NCBI GenBank assembly: GCA_947561395.2
Contig: OX387187.1
Coordinates: 19,325,829 to 19,389,828 of the forward strand
Length of the DNA stretch: 64,000 bases
Source: Buxus sempervirens
Lineage: Eukaryota > Streptophyta > Magnoliopsida > Buxales > Buxaceae
Direction: 5' to 3'
Positions within the stretch are counted from its first letter, which is position 1, and each line of letters opens with the position of its first letter. Shown here one piece after another: positions 22,665-35,243 of the stretch. Made by a program: the position numbers and the translations under genes. The notes beneath the pieces were generated by a model that was given only the letters and a program-made list of their open reading frames with translations, was not told the origin of the DNA and searched no databases.

Positions 22665-23700
22665 GATCAGATGTGCCAATACAAATAAATTTGTATTTTT
22701 ATTAAAAATAATGTAGGGTACAGATCTCTGTGATTCCTTTGATTCTTTTCTTCACAAATCTTCGATTTGAGGGCTAAAATAGCTTGATCCCAAATTGGTC
22801 TTCGGCCTTCCTTAGCGAACTTCACGAAAGGTAGATAAAGTGGTAGATCTGGTGGATTCCACGTGTAGATATGCACTGGATTCGATGAGAAATCTTCGGC
22901 TTGATCTTCGGCTTTTGTGCTTGTTGAAGATCTCGGAAAACTTCTGTATTTGATGTAGATCTCTGGGCTGTATAGCGTGTCAGAGACAGGATATTTGAAT
23001 CTTCAGATCTTGAATGCAATTTTTAGTCTTCAAGTCTTCAATTCTTCAAGGCTTGTTGAATTTTCAGAACAGCAGCACTTCAACTCTTCAGAGATTTAGG
23101 TCTTCAGAACAGCAGAGCTTCAGTTCTTTAGGGCTTCAGTCTTCAGAATAGCAAAAATTTGCTTCTTTTCTTTTGTAGACTTCATTTGTCTTTTTCAATG
23201 AAGAAAGAACCCCCCCTATTTATAGATGTTGGGAAGATAAAGCTCTCTAGATTTAAAACTCTTAAGAGATTATCACAATTTGCAGATAATTCTCTATTTT
23301 TTGTGAAGAATTATCAATATTTAAAGATAATTCATTTATTTTGAAAGTTATCAAAATGATAATTCTTCAATGGGACCCACAAGCAATTTATTAGCTATCT
23401 TAGAGAGAAAATTCTATTTATTTTATTTAAAAAATTTATCTCTAAATGGGGTCCACACTTTTGTGAGATTTTTCCATGTGGCATTTTGTTAATCTCAAAA
23501 TTTCCCTTCCTACAAATGCCCCCTCGAGGCTTGTTTGCTTACACGACTTGTTGTGCTGTAAGTAAACAAGGCTTGACCTTGTATTTGTGAGGCTTGACTT
23601 TGTAGCACTTTGCCAATATTTGTTTGGTTGATTTTGATACCTTTGCACATGATTTGTTGTGCAAATATATATATATATATATATATATTTTCTTTTCTTC
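22665..23700 (-). mobile_element. LTR-like block, minus orientation (fossil)
   Basis: Contains a TATA-like box on the minus strand (complement of CTATTTATAG near 23,216), downstream CTTCAG-rich repeats (22,985-23,150), and an AT-run at 23,666-23,690. The layout resembles an LTR promoter and leader read right to left. No coding domain or confirmed ends were found. The abrupt switch from copia gag at about 22,650 suggests it was inserted there. Confidence 0.4.
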
Positions 23701-24035
23701 TATTTTTTAATTTTTTTTAATTGTATGTAAAACCATTGATTGGCCTCCATGTCTTCAACCAAGCGAGACCAAGGATCTCCACATACTTCATTGGAGAAAG
23801 AACCCATCTATAATACCACTTGATGGTCTTATAGTCTTGGACTGAAAGCAATCATATTTAAAGGTGTATGAGACCTCTTAAACAATGCTTGTGTTTTGCA
23901 TCAAGAAAACCCAACTAATTAAATTTGCTTTTGATTGAAATTAGACCCTCTGTAGGACCATTCAACCATATGTATGCTTTTGACACAAAGCAAACCCTAT
24001 CAAGGGTTCAGATTACATGTATTGAGCTTGTTGCA

Positions 24036-24573
24036 TGTTGGACCATGTGATGCTCACGTCAGCAATAGAATTTGTAACTCAAGACATCAATGTGGATGAT
24101 TATCACGTGGAATCCACATAAAAGAAAAAAGGACTGGCGAGCTATGAGTCTCAATTGAACTAGGACTGTATTTTCTCAATTACTCCCGATGAGTTAAAAG
24201 AAAGGATAAGTGAGAACCCAATTACACTTATAATGGAACTCTTAAGTCTTAATTAAACTAGGACTGTACTCTCTCCTTTTATATAAGACAAGCAACACTT
24301 TAGATTTCAATGCTTTCGTGGGATTCGAAGAAGAAGACGGCAGTTGTAGATTGAAGTCCATAAGGAGAGCCTGCTACAAGACGACGGAAGAAGTAGGTAC
24401 ATATTTCCAAACTTCAAGTTATATTTCATTTTATTCTCTTAAAACAAAACTTTGGAAAGAATCTTGCTCCTTTTTTTTTTTTTGATTCAAGGTTCTTGAG
24501 ATAGAAGCTTCGGGTTCGATGTAGCTTTGGTCCTATCTAGAAACATGAATCTTCAGCCTTTTTATTTCCAACA
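24036..24573 (+). mobile_element. Candidate solo LTR, copia-like (538 bp)
   Basis: The sequence starts TGTTGGA and ends TCCAACA, a 7-bp perfect inverted end, with a TATA-like TTTATATAAG at about 24,277 and a leader region after it. No primer site or gag follows and the flanking pentamers do not match clearly, so it is a plausible but unproven solo LTR. Confidence 0.45.
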
Positions 24574-25051
24574 GCACCATCCCTTTTATAGAATTCAACA
24601 ACTCCAATGATAGTCACACTGCTAAGGCCAAAACTGCAACATACCATAATTTCATTGCCCATGATTTCGTCTTAATCAGTAACAATTTAATCCAATGGCT
24701 GAAAACGTGGGGCAACAGAATTAAGAAAAATGTCCAAAGGTTTGAAGTCACAACACCAAGAATCTTCTTTTCTCATATTATCCACTTGCTTGCCTGCACG
24801 TCCATACAAGACCCCCCCTTTTTTTAGGAACTTGTTTAACAACATGTCATTAGGGACTTCCCCTTTTTGGTAATTCAACTCAATATAGAGTCCTTATTTA
24901 ATTGGGTTTAAGAGACCCCTTCCTTTTTTTTTTTTGTTTTTCACTTGAATCAGAAATTTATCACATGCTTCAAAACACGTCACCAGAGACTTTCCCCTTT
25001 TGGTAACTGAACTCAATATAGAATTCTTATTTAAGTGGGTTTAGGAGAACC

Positions 25052-25090
<39 letters not shown>
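24574..25090. other. Non-coding repeat-derived spacer with (TA)n tract
   Basis: No gene seen. Two related segments of about 65 bp, containing ACTTCCCCTTTTTGGTAATT and ACTTTCCCCTTTTGGTAACT (about 24,855 and 24,987), form a degenerate direct repeat. A (TA)n run covers about 25,056-25,095. Confidence 0.6.
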
Positions 25091-25098
<8 letters not shown>

Positions 25099-25099
25099 C

Positions 25100-27225
25100 A
25101 TGATTGAATCGATGTGAAGCTGTAAATTTGGTTCAGTCCTCGTTTAAATTGAATTAGTAGTGTTTATCTGATTTTCAGAAGAACAGAGCATGGTGCGCTA
25201 AGTACGGCTAACTGACAGGAAGTCAGCGGTACTCAGCCGTGGTTATAATTTTTGGATGGGCTGAGGGGCGCTGAGTGCTGCTAACTGACAGGAGGCCAGC
25301 GCACCATACAAAAATGCATACCAAGTGCGGCTAATCATTTTTGAGTTGATTTCTTGAGTTTAATTGTTCAAAGGCTTATCTAAGGGTTTAATTAAGATGT
25401 TAACATTAGTTTTAGATGATTTTGATCTATCGAATTTACATCAACAAATATTGAGAGAATTTAAAATGATTAAAGATTGGACTTATGGGGATTGTTAAGG
25501 GTCGCCAAGGAGGGCTGACCTTGGCTGAAGTTGGCGCCAAGCTCTTTGTCATTAACTATGTGTGGCTATTTTTGCTAAAGTAGTAATTGTTGATTAAACT
25601 CTTAACTGCTACTTCTTAAAACCTAAATAGGGTAGTAAATGCAGTGATCTAACCAAAGAGAATTGAAGTATGAATTAGATAGTGTATAGGTGCTTAAATG
25701 CATTGTAACTTCAAAGATAAAGGTTATGGGATCTTTCTTTAAGAGAAATTCACTCATGAAACTATATTGGAAGTATATTAGAGAATCATTACAGAATTAA
25801 GGTATCTAAAAGATGGACAGTTTAGGTTTCTCCCATTTAAGTAATCTAGTAGTCCTATAAGAAGGAATAGTGTTTTATTTTGGGAGAAGGGAAATAGGAT
25901 TAATTTTATGAAGAAAATCCATTGATTGAGATTAAAATGAGCAGAACCAATCTAAATTTATCAATAAGGCTAAATTCTGATTTCTATCATTTGAAGTTAC
26001 CGGTTTAATCAAGAGTGACAGTTTTTACTAAATTTTGAACTATAAAGGGAATTTTATACAATAAATTAGAAAAAGACTTTCAAACAAAGTATTTTGATTT
26101 AAGATGATTATTCGGATCCCTCCATGTACTTGGAGGATGTTTTTATTATTCTGGATGAGTTGATGGATATCTTACCTCCGTGTACTCGGGGATGCCCCAT
26201 GTACTTGGGATGTTGTGCCTCTGTGTATCTCAGAGATGCCCCGTGTACTCGAGACGATATATTGAGATTGGATTGAGTTGAGATTACCAAGATTTCAGTT
26301 TTGGCTTTTGCTTGAGTCTAGATGGCATAACTCAGTGTAGATCCACATTTGTCAAGTTAAGAGCTAGATAATGGAATAGATTGTACTTTGCTAGTCGTAA
26401 TACTTTGTTCACGCACGTGTTCCATCGTGCACTCGATGAGGCTTTCTCTATATCTGGTTGGCTGCGGCTATCTCTCATTTTATCGTGTACTCGGACTATG
26501 ATCGGATTAGTACATGCCAACCCATTGCTGTATCTGGATGGGTCCTTCCATAATAAGGCGATAATCGTGTAGCTCGGCTTTGCACCTAAGTCGGGAGGTA
26601 GCATAGTGGACATCGGTATTACCTAGTTAAGGGCAGTTTATTTCATGAGTCCACCGGGGACTTATTTCTAATGATTGCATGTTATGGATTTCTGTTATAT
26701 GATGGTTATTGGTATTTTCCTTTATCAGAATATTTGTTGGGATTTGATTACTTAGATTACTCGTGAAGGTTGGTTGTCGTTACTGATGCATGTTTTCCTA
26801 CTGAAGCATGTTTTTAGAACTGTTATAAATGTTTTGTTGCATGCATGTGGTACTTGCTGGGATATTCATATCTCATTACGTTTTGTTTTGTTTTCAGATC
26901 CTGGTGATGACGATCTTGGCGGGGTTGAGTCAGTCGCTGACTTCCCTGAGTACAAGGAAGAAGACTATTTTGTTGAGTGATTTTTAGAGAGATAAATTTG
27001 ATTGTTGATTACTTTGTTATAGTGAGTAAACTTTGAGTTGTAATTGTTTTATTTCATTTTGGATTGGTGATTGGGGTAATAGTAAACTCTGATATTGTTA
27101 AATTGATTTTAATAAATGCAATTTCATGTCTTCTTACACTTTAATATAGATCCTGCAGTTTATTTACCTAACACTTGGGGTGCGAGTTGCGGTTCCGCTA
27201 CGTAACTCGTATCAGGGGCGTTACA
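25100..27225 (+). mobile_element. Long LTR remnant, plus orientation, ending GGGGCGTTACA (fossil)
   Basis: Ends with GGGGCGTTACA at 27,225, identical to the LTR terminus at 37,572. It shares the module TTTTGTTTTCAGAT at 26,886-26,899, followed by a short GC-richer block. It includes a minisatellite of GTGTACTCGGGGATGCCCC units (about 26,117-26,260), a feature seen inside long plant gypsy LTRs. No internal coding region was seen. The left boundary is uncertain and there is no matching target duplication. Confidence 0.55.
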
Positions 27226-28085
27226 ACCCCTTAGAATCCATCTAAAAGATCAATTGTAACTATTACATTCCTTTTTTCTTTTCTCTCTAGCTCATTTCTA
27301 GATTCAAATATGTGAACCCATATTTGATCCTTTAGATATTATTGTGTAACCATATTCAATATTTTTAGTTCATCATCATTATCATCATCAGAAGCCAATT
27401 CCCACCAAAGTGGGATCGGTGGCACGAACTTGTTTCTCCATCCTGCTCAATCAGATACAAATTAAGTTTGAAAACAACCAATGAAGGACTAGTCTGACAA
27501 TTAATGGATCAATTTTAGAACTAGATTTAATTTTTATTAGATTTAAAAATATTGAATCGGATTCAAATCCAAGTAGAAGTAGATCTCATTTGGTTTTGTT
27601 ATGCAATTAGATTCTTTTGATGCACATATGGTTAATTTAAATAATAAGTAAGGTGTCGACACTCACTTGAGAAATGATAGATAATGGTTTCTCTTAGTGA
27701 CCAAGCCGAATTTATCGAGAGTCAACTTGAAACCAAACTAAAACGAATTCAAACTGATTTTCTCAACCTGAAAACTGAACCAAACAAAAATCTAAGACCC
27801 TAAACCCAAATCAACCAAGCCCAAATTGCACATTCAGTTTGGTTTGGCTCTGGTTGGGCAATTTTCGCTAGCATTTCATTATTTTAAATTCAAAAACTGA
27901 ACAATAACATAATTACATGGCTTTCTAATTCTTTCAAAATATAATAAATATATCATAAGTATGATCTAGTGTCAAACAAGTGTATTTGTATGTATTAGAT
28001 ACTATACTTACCAATACATGACAACACATATAACGTATAAATTTGATTCGATGCAAAATGACATATATGTAATTTGGTGCTTCCA
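27226..28085. other. Intergenic spacer without a recognised gene
   Basis: No coding exon seen. A short repeat relic (TCATCATTATCATCATCAGA followed by AAAGTGGGATCGGTGGCACG, about 27,372-27,425) resembles a dispersed plant repeat tail. An AAACCAAAC/GGTTTGGTT-rich segment lies at 27,710-27,860. Confidence 0.5.
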
Positions 28086-28089
28086 TGAC

Positions 28090-28962
28090 TTATTGCATGC
28101 AGTGTTTGAGCAGTGAAGATTTCCTTGTCTTCGAGCGAGGGGGCGTCTTTTATACATATTGGTTTCTTTTGCTATCATTTGGCACGTGTGGAGGGAAAGA
28201 AACCAACATATTTTTTAGGGCAGATTTTCACTTCTAGGGGAAGAAATCGAAGCTATATGTTTACTGTCTTTAGTTGGGCTTCGATTCAGGACCTGTTTTG
28301 GGGGATTGTGATAGCTGATATTCTAAGGGATTGGCATTCTATATGTTTCTCCTTCACTGTGACTGTTCGGAGGCAAGTCTCTTGGATCCCTCAACATACT
28401 AGGATTCTCAAACTAAACTTTGATGGATGTTCTTTCGGGAACACAAGGCGATATGGGATTTGGGGTGTTTTGCGAGATTCAGAGGGTCGAATCATTTTTG
28501 CTTTCTGTGGTCCAATTGTGATTGGGGATTCTACTAGAGTAGAGCTTCTATCTATTGTGACTGGTTTACAGCTAGCTCATTGAGATGGTTTTCGAGACTT
28601 TACAGTGGAGGCTGATTTTGCCACCATTGTGTTATGGATTCAGTCTGTCCAAACCTCTCTTTAGCGACAGTCTCACTCAGTGGTTTTGGCTTGTTTCTTG
28701 GTGCATGAGTTGAATGTCTAATTCAGCCATATACCTGGAGTGACAAAAGCATTTGCAAATAGCTTAGCTAAGGCAGGAGGCATTACATCATTAATATGGG
28801 AGGGGTCTCATGTATCTTCTTTTCTTGGGAAGTCTAGGGACTTTGTTCTTCTTGCATGATTTCTTAGTGCTACTCCCTCTTTGGGGTTTGCTACCATGTA
28901 TCCTTGTCTCCCTTTTACCTTAATATACATTCTCATTATCTTTTCAAAAAGAAAAAAAAATG
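28090..28962 (+). mobile_element. LINE 3' end with RVT_3 RNase H domain
   Basis: Translation gives VSWIPQHTRILKLNFDGCSF, YGIWGVLRDSEGRIIFAF, RVELLSIVTGLQLAH and, after a stop, FTVEADFATIVLW and SHIPGVTKAFANSLAKAGG. This is an RVT_3 RNase H domain (LNFDG...E...D), as found at the 3' end of plant LINEs. A non-coding tail ending in AAAAAGAAAAAAAAATG follows. Stops within the domain make it inactive. The segment from about 28,556 onward is duplicated at 52,380-52,773 together with the eIF3i promoter, so it was in place before the gene duplicated. Confidence 0.85.
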
Positions 28963-29199
28963 TAATTTGGGTTTTTGGCTGATTTGATTTAATTGAAACT
29001 TCAAACCGAACAAATCCGATTTAGTGCTTTTTGAACCAAATCCAAACCGAAATCATTAAAAGCCAACGCAAACCCACCCAATGTTAGTTTTGGTCAAGCA
29101 GTTCGGGTTTGCACAACGCAAATTGCACTGCGCGTTGCATCGTCTCTTTTGTAAATGATTTGAAGCCTAGCCCTAAATTGACAGTAACCCAATAACCTC
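28963..29199 (+). promoter_or_regulatory. Ancestral eIF3i promoter segment, split from its gene by an LTR
   Basis: About 240 bp (from TTTGGGTTTTTGG to AACCCAATAACCTC) recur just upstream of the exon 1 copies at 51,985-52,190 and 52,774-53,010, where they are contiguous with the 5' UTR. Here the same stretch is cut at 29,199 and the rest of the 5' UTR resumes at about 37,573. It is therefore the displaced native promoter of eIF3i copy 1. Confidence 0.85.
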
Positions 29200-32100
29200 T
29201 GTAAGACCTTGGATTTTTAGATAATTTTTATTTATTTATTGTAAAATTAAATAAACTCTTTGGTTTGGTTTATTTTGGGTTATTTGATTTGAGTTTTGGA
29301 ATCTTTGGATTGGTTCACTTCAAGTGAACCGGATTAAGTGATTTCATTCAGTTTCGTTGGTTTAGGTGTAATGGGTTAAACTGAATTATTTTAAGTGAGG
29401 AAAAGAAATTATTTTAGTTGGGTCTAGTTTAGTTGGTTTAAGTGAAATTGGTTCAATTGAATTATTTTACTCGAAGAGAAAATTATTTTAGTGGAGTTGG
29501 TTTAATGGGATTAATTGGGTTATAGTTGGGTTCGTTAGTGAGGGTTCTGTTCAGTTCATTTAAATTGGTTTAAGGGGTTTAATTTGAAATGAGAACCCGT
29601 GAGTTCTCATTTTTCTTTTTTCACTCGACGAGGGTTAGAGAGAAAAGAGGAAACGACTGCTGGGAAGAGGAAGAAAGAAGAAGAAGAAGGAGACGAGAGA
29701 GGACCTTTCCAGCTTGGATTCGTGCGTTCACAAGTAAGTAGCACCTTTCAATTGCAATTGCAATTTCCTTTTTCGTTTTTAATTTTGGTTTGTTGGTTTT
29801 GCGCCCCTGTTCATGATTTCTCTAAATCTGTTCTTTACTCTTGTCTTGCTCTTTTAAGTTCTCAGTCATTAGAACCAAGAGGATTTTTGACGATCGGGTT
29901 TATTTGTTCTGTTCTGGTTCTGAATTCCTATTATTTCTTGTTGAATGGTGTGTCGATGAGCTAGTTTTGTGTTGGAAATCTATGCGTATATGTTTATTTT
30001 TTGTAAATGCGATTTATAGTTGGAATTCTGTTGGTTTTGTGCCAGCCCCTTTTATTTGTTGTAATCTGCTTGTTTAAGCAGTCTATTAGTAGAGGGGTAA
30101 ATGGGGTTGTCATTTGTAATCTGCTTGTTTAGGACATGAGATTCTTAGGTTGTCTTTACTAGTTCGTATAATTGTTTTGTGCCTTTCCTCTTCCTCTGCT
30201 CCTTTTCTTTCTATATTTATTGCTTGAGTGCATTAAACTGTTTCTTGTGAAGATTGGTTTCGAACCTATGTGGGGATTTGATACTTTTTATTTAGACAAT
30301 CCTCAAGTAACTTTTTTTCATTTTGACCATTTGGATTTTATTTATCATATTGTTTTCTTTATTTTAAAGAAAATTATTCGGTTGGTTTAAATATTTAATC
30401 CATATCTATCTTGGATTTCCAATTGGAGTGGAGAATCTCTTCTCTTTGTAAATCTTATAATTATTTTTTAGTCCAATGCTTAACGAATAAGGGAAGTTGG
30501 AAATTCTCTTTTGCAAATTTACTAATGTTCTGTTTTGCTTCCTTGGTATTTTGTTTAATCTTCATCAATTATTTCGGCTTCCCTGCTTATAACCCATGAT
30601 TGAGGTCAATTCACCATTGTGGTTCCATTGTTCATCATTATTCTCTCTTGGATGCTCTCTCCTTTCTTTTTTTTGATGCGCGTGTCTGTAGATATTAATG
30701 CATATAAGTTTACCAATTACTTATGGTCACTTTTTGTTGAATTCAATCTATTTAATAAATCAACTAGTTTAACACCTGAAGATCGATTGGGGTTCTTTAA
30801 ATGTTCTGATGGTGCATTATGCAGCTACTGCTTTTATTCTTTATTTTTGTATACCTTGTGAATACTATCAATGCAGTAAACAAGATAAAGCCTTTAGTTT
30901 TTATACTGCTGAACACATGAACATTTCGTATCTAAACTGCTCAATCTGTTCTTTCAACCTTTCCATTATCGCCCCCAAAGAACAAAACTCTACCATTAGT
31001 AAAATTGCATTAGTATATATGACATAAATTGTAATATTTTTGTGGTACTGTGAGGCACATGATGGGTGATATAGAATGTTAGATCTTCCACACTACAAAA
31101 AAAAAGTGATATAACGACACTAATATAAGGGCACTTATATAAAAGTACCCTTATAAGTGCCTTAATACGGCATTTTGTATGCAAATGCCGTTATAAAACA
31201 ATTTATTATGGCATTTTTCTAAAATGCCATTATAAAATGATTTATTACGGCATTTTTTTAGAAAAATGCCACTATAAAACGATTTATTACGGCATTTTTC
31301 TAGTGAGTGCTGCTATAAAATAATTTATTACGACATTTTCTAATTGAATGCCCCTATAAAACATTTTGTTACGGCATTTTCTAAGAAATGCCATTATAAA
31401 GCAAATTATTACAGCATTTCTTATAAAAAATGCCTCTATAAAACAAATTATTACGGCACTTCTCCATCAAATGCCGCTAAACAATAATTCATAAAATATT
31501 TTATTATGATACTTTATTATAAAATGCCGCTATAAAATTTAAAATAATTATTAAAAATAAAGTATATTTTTGGGAAACTTTGTTTTAGTGATGTTTTTTT
31601 AAGAATAATTTAGATTTAGTCATGCAATTATTTGAAATTAGATTTGTTCTTAATTATTTAAGCTAAACTTAATTAATTGCCAATTAGGAAGATTTGGGAT
31701 GATTGAATATGAATTAGTTTTAAAAATACCCCAAAAAACAAATTTTCCGTTTTTTTTTTTTCAATCTTTGCTGCGAACGGCCTAAACAGTTTCAATATCC
31801 ATTTTGAACCTCAAGGACGACCTAAATCAATATCGATTTTGAATCTCAAGCGTGGGCAGCTGTGAAGATCGGAGCACCGTCGTTGTTTCGACTCTCCCAC
31901 TTCCACAACGCCAAATCTATAGGTTTCCCAGGTAATTCTGTTCTTCGTTGATCTGATTTTCTATTTTATTGGTTTCACATTGCAATTAGATTGGTGCTTT
32001 GTAGATCGCGGTGATCGATTGGGCGTTCTCTCATTTGAGATTCGGAATCCTCCTTCTCGATTACTTGAATCGAAAGATATTAATTAAAGGATTTGGCCAG

Positions 32101-33622
32101 CGCAATCCTTATATTGCATGCTGTGTGGTTGTGGTAGCTGGTAGGTGTTGGCCGACGCCTATGAGATCAACTCAGAGCATGTTCGACGCCTATGAGTTAT
32201 CCTAGATTAAGGTAAAAATGGGAAAAAAAAAAAAATCAAAATATAGAATGTTCGACGCTTCTGTCCGAATTAGAACCTAAGAGAGAGTCTCGGACTCGTA
32301 CTTCGACTCGAAGAAACACTACAAAATGCGGATCGGTTCCTGTAGAGGCTTTGTTTTGTTTTTAGGGTTTCGTTAAGTGCTTCTGTATGGGATTCTCTTT
32401 TCCTTTCTAAATCTCTAATAGTTAATTGCTGTCTGTTTTTCATGTGAATTCCAGCACTATTAACTGAATTTGTTCCTGTCATGTCTTCTTTTTGCTCTTT
32501 AATTATTATATTGATCAAAAAAAAGAAAACAATACGAAGACAAATAGATGATTTTTTCCTTTGTGTGTGTGTTGGATGGGTGGTTCAGCAACCTACAGTC
32601 TTTGTACAATAGCATCTCTTATATTATATATTTTATTGCCATTTAGAAGAAAAATCAATAAAATTTACCACATAAAGAGAGGCTGTGTTTTTTCCTAAAA
32701 AAATTAATCTAGGATAATTAGGGCTAAAATAGTCATTTATGTTAGAATTAAAATTGAGGGCTAAGGCAGTACTTTAAGTTGGAAGTAATATGAAAGTTAA
32801 AGTAGTTAAGTTATAATGAACTATAATAGTCCTTCCTTTAAAATTATTGAAGGTTAAAAAAGTCTTTGATTTAGGATTAAATTGGCAGGGCTGTACAGCT
32901 AAGTTTTCTCCAGGGGATATTTTTGTAATATTGCTTAAACCTAATAAAAAAAACCCTCCAATCAACATGAGTTAACACTTATTGAAAACTCTTTTGTTGC
33001 TGCTAAGGTGCATGGATAAGAGTCTATTCACGTAGAGCCTCTTAAATCGCATTTGAAATACATAATCCTGAGTTTCCATTACAGGCAATCGAATAAGATA
33101 TCAAGCATCAAAATCAAAGTTTTAAGAGTTTAATATCTAAAAATCTAGTGCATTATAATACAGATGTGAAGATAATAAACCAATCTATTATGGTTTTTTT
33201 CCCTTTTTCCTTGTGTTCTCAACTTTCAGACATAATCTCTGCAGTAGCACCCCCTAGTTTCTGTTTCGAAAATTATTTGGAAAGGCCTTCACAGAAATGA
33301 AAAGAGAATCCTACCATACCCATGTAGCAGATCTGACTATCTGCCTCTCAGAATATCAAATGTTAAAAACAACAGTTCTTAATGTCTAATCAAGAACTGT
33401 TGAATAGAAAGGATTATTCTTGTGCCATTTGGATTTGCAGAACTGTTGTAAAATCTTTTATGAACATACCCCTTGTTGGAGCAGTTTTTCAAGATCAGGT
33501 TTGAAGCTATTAATTTCTCAGAATTTAGAGTTACATATTAGCCTTATTTTCAGTAACCTTTTATCTGTTGAGCATATTAGTGTCTATAATCTTTGCATTT
33601 TATATGAGCTATAGCTAGTTGG

Positions 33623-33664
<42 letters not shown>
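33623..33664. repeat. (CT)n(CA)n microsatellite
   Basis: Compound dinucleotide run of CT units followed by CA units, inside the CACTA element. Confidence 0.95.
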
Positions 33665-34112
33665 TGCACTTATACACCCACATACATGCACAAACACACA
33701 CAAATATATATAATATAACCTGTTGGATTCAACCGGAACCTAACCTGTCACAATAGTTGGTGAATATATCAAGTTGGTGGGCTGGGTCAGGTTTCTTTTG
33801 TGTATGCTTGTGTGATAGTATTATTATTTTTCCTTTTTGGCCAATTCTAATCTCCCAGCGGCATATTTATCGTAAATACTGGTTAAATGGGTCACATGGA
33901 GAATCTGTTGGAATATGAACCTGGCTTGGTTTTTAAAGCACAAATTAAAACCGAGTGGTTTACTGTTTTGTTTTGTTTACACCAGATTTCGAGCTTCTTT
34001 GCTAACACCAAAAATTCTTCATACGGGTTGACTTAGAGGTAGGCTACTTCTTTCTATATAAATGTATCAGTTACTTCATCTGGGTTCTCAGTTCTCTTTG
34101 TGCCACTGGTAA

Positions 34113-34301
34113 GTTGTGGTTGCTGGTGGGCATGCATTTGTTGGTTTGAGGTACTACTTCGACCTCTCTCTACAGGTTTTGGTTGCTGCTGGGCATGTAT
34201 TTGTTGATTTGAGGTACTACTTCAACCTCTCTCTGCAGGTTGTGGTCGCTGTCGAGCATGTACTTGTTGATTTGAGGTACTTCTTCGACCTCTCTCTGCA
34301 G
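34113..34301 (+). repeat. 63-bp tandem repeat, three full units, each ending in a splice-acceptor-like CTCTCTGCAG
   Basis: Units start at 34,113, 34,176 and 34,239, with a partial fourth at 34,302. Each begins GTTGTGGT(T/C)GCTG and ends CCTCTCTCT(A/G)CAG. Length 63 keeps a frame open, repeating a 21-residue motif around DLRYYFDLSLQ. Every unit provides a pyrimidine tract plus AG, so the array is three acceptor sites in series. It lies in the CACTA element upstream of the captured exon. Confidence 0.9.
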
Positions 34302-34925
34302 GTTGTGGTCGCTGCCAGAACTGTTAGGTAACCAGTTCTAAGCTCTCTTCCTAATTTTCATATGCTTGGAATTGCTTTTTCAATAGAACGTGCAGGGGAT
34401 GAAGTTGCTCTTAACTTGCCTTCTTTTTCTTCTGTTGAGGCTAGTCTTAGATCCTTGGATGTATTCAGTCAATTTTAAATTTATTTTTTTATTTTACCTC
34501 TTATTGTCTTTTCTGCTTATTTATGTCAACACGTTTTTCTCAGTTTATCACCATATGATTAAATTATTTGTCCCATTTGATTTCATTTATTATATCATGG
34601 AATATTCAATGACTTATCTTGTAGAAGTGTCCTTTCAGCTTGCGTGCATTCCCTAGACATATAAATGGTAGAAGTGCCTCTTAGCTTTAAGCGATTTGGC
34701 TCTAATTCTTTGGCTACATTCAAATTGCTATCCCCTTTATGTTTTATTGATTTCAAATAGCAAAGTGGCTGCTTTTGAAAATCACTTGGTCCTCATGTGT
34801 GATAATCTTAAGGTTTTGCTACTTCACAATCACAATTATAGTCTTCAATTTGCTCCCCTTTTGGTTTAAAATGATTCGCTTCCCTAGTTGCGTATTGTCT
34901 GGATATTTGATTTTCAGATTAATGA

Positions 34926-35243
<318 letters not shown>

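Noticed and set aside
23821-24574. Minus-strand LTR running from 24,574 back to 22,665
   Set aside because: The TATA box near 24,277 reads on the plus strand and the inverted ends TGTTGGA/TCCAACA fit a 538-bp plus-strand unit better.
20099-27225. One complete 7.1-kb LTR retrotransposon bounded by TGTAACACCC and GGGGCGTTACA
   Set aside because: The left end is an LTR terminus in minus orientation and the right end is in plus orientation. Flanking pentamers do not match and no matching inner LTR ends were found, so it is composite debris.
31750-32205. UTR-like and open sequence inside the CACTA element as a second captured gene
   Set aside because: A donor-like CCCAG|GTAATT is present but no recognisable protein domain; support is too weak to call a gene.
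33600-33720. Dinucleotide runs as a regulatory GAGA/CT element
   Set aside because: Ordinary compound microsatellite with no nearby promoter evidence.
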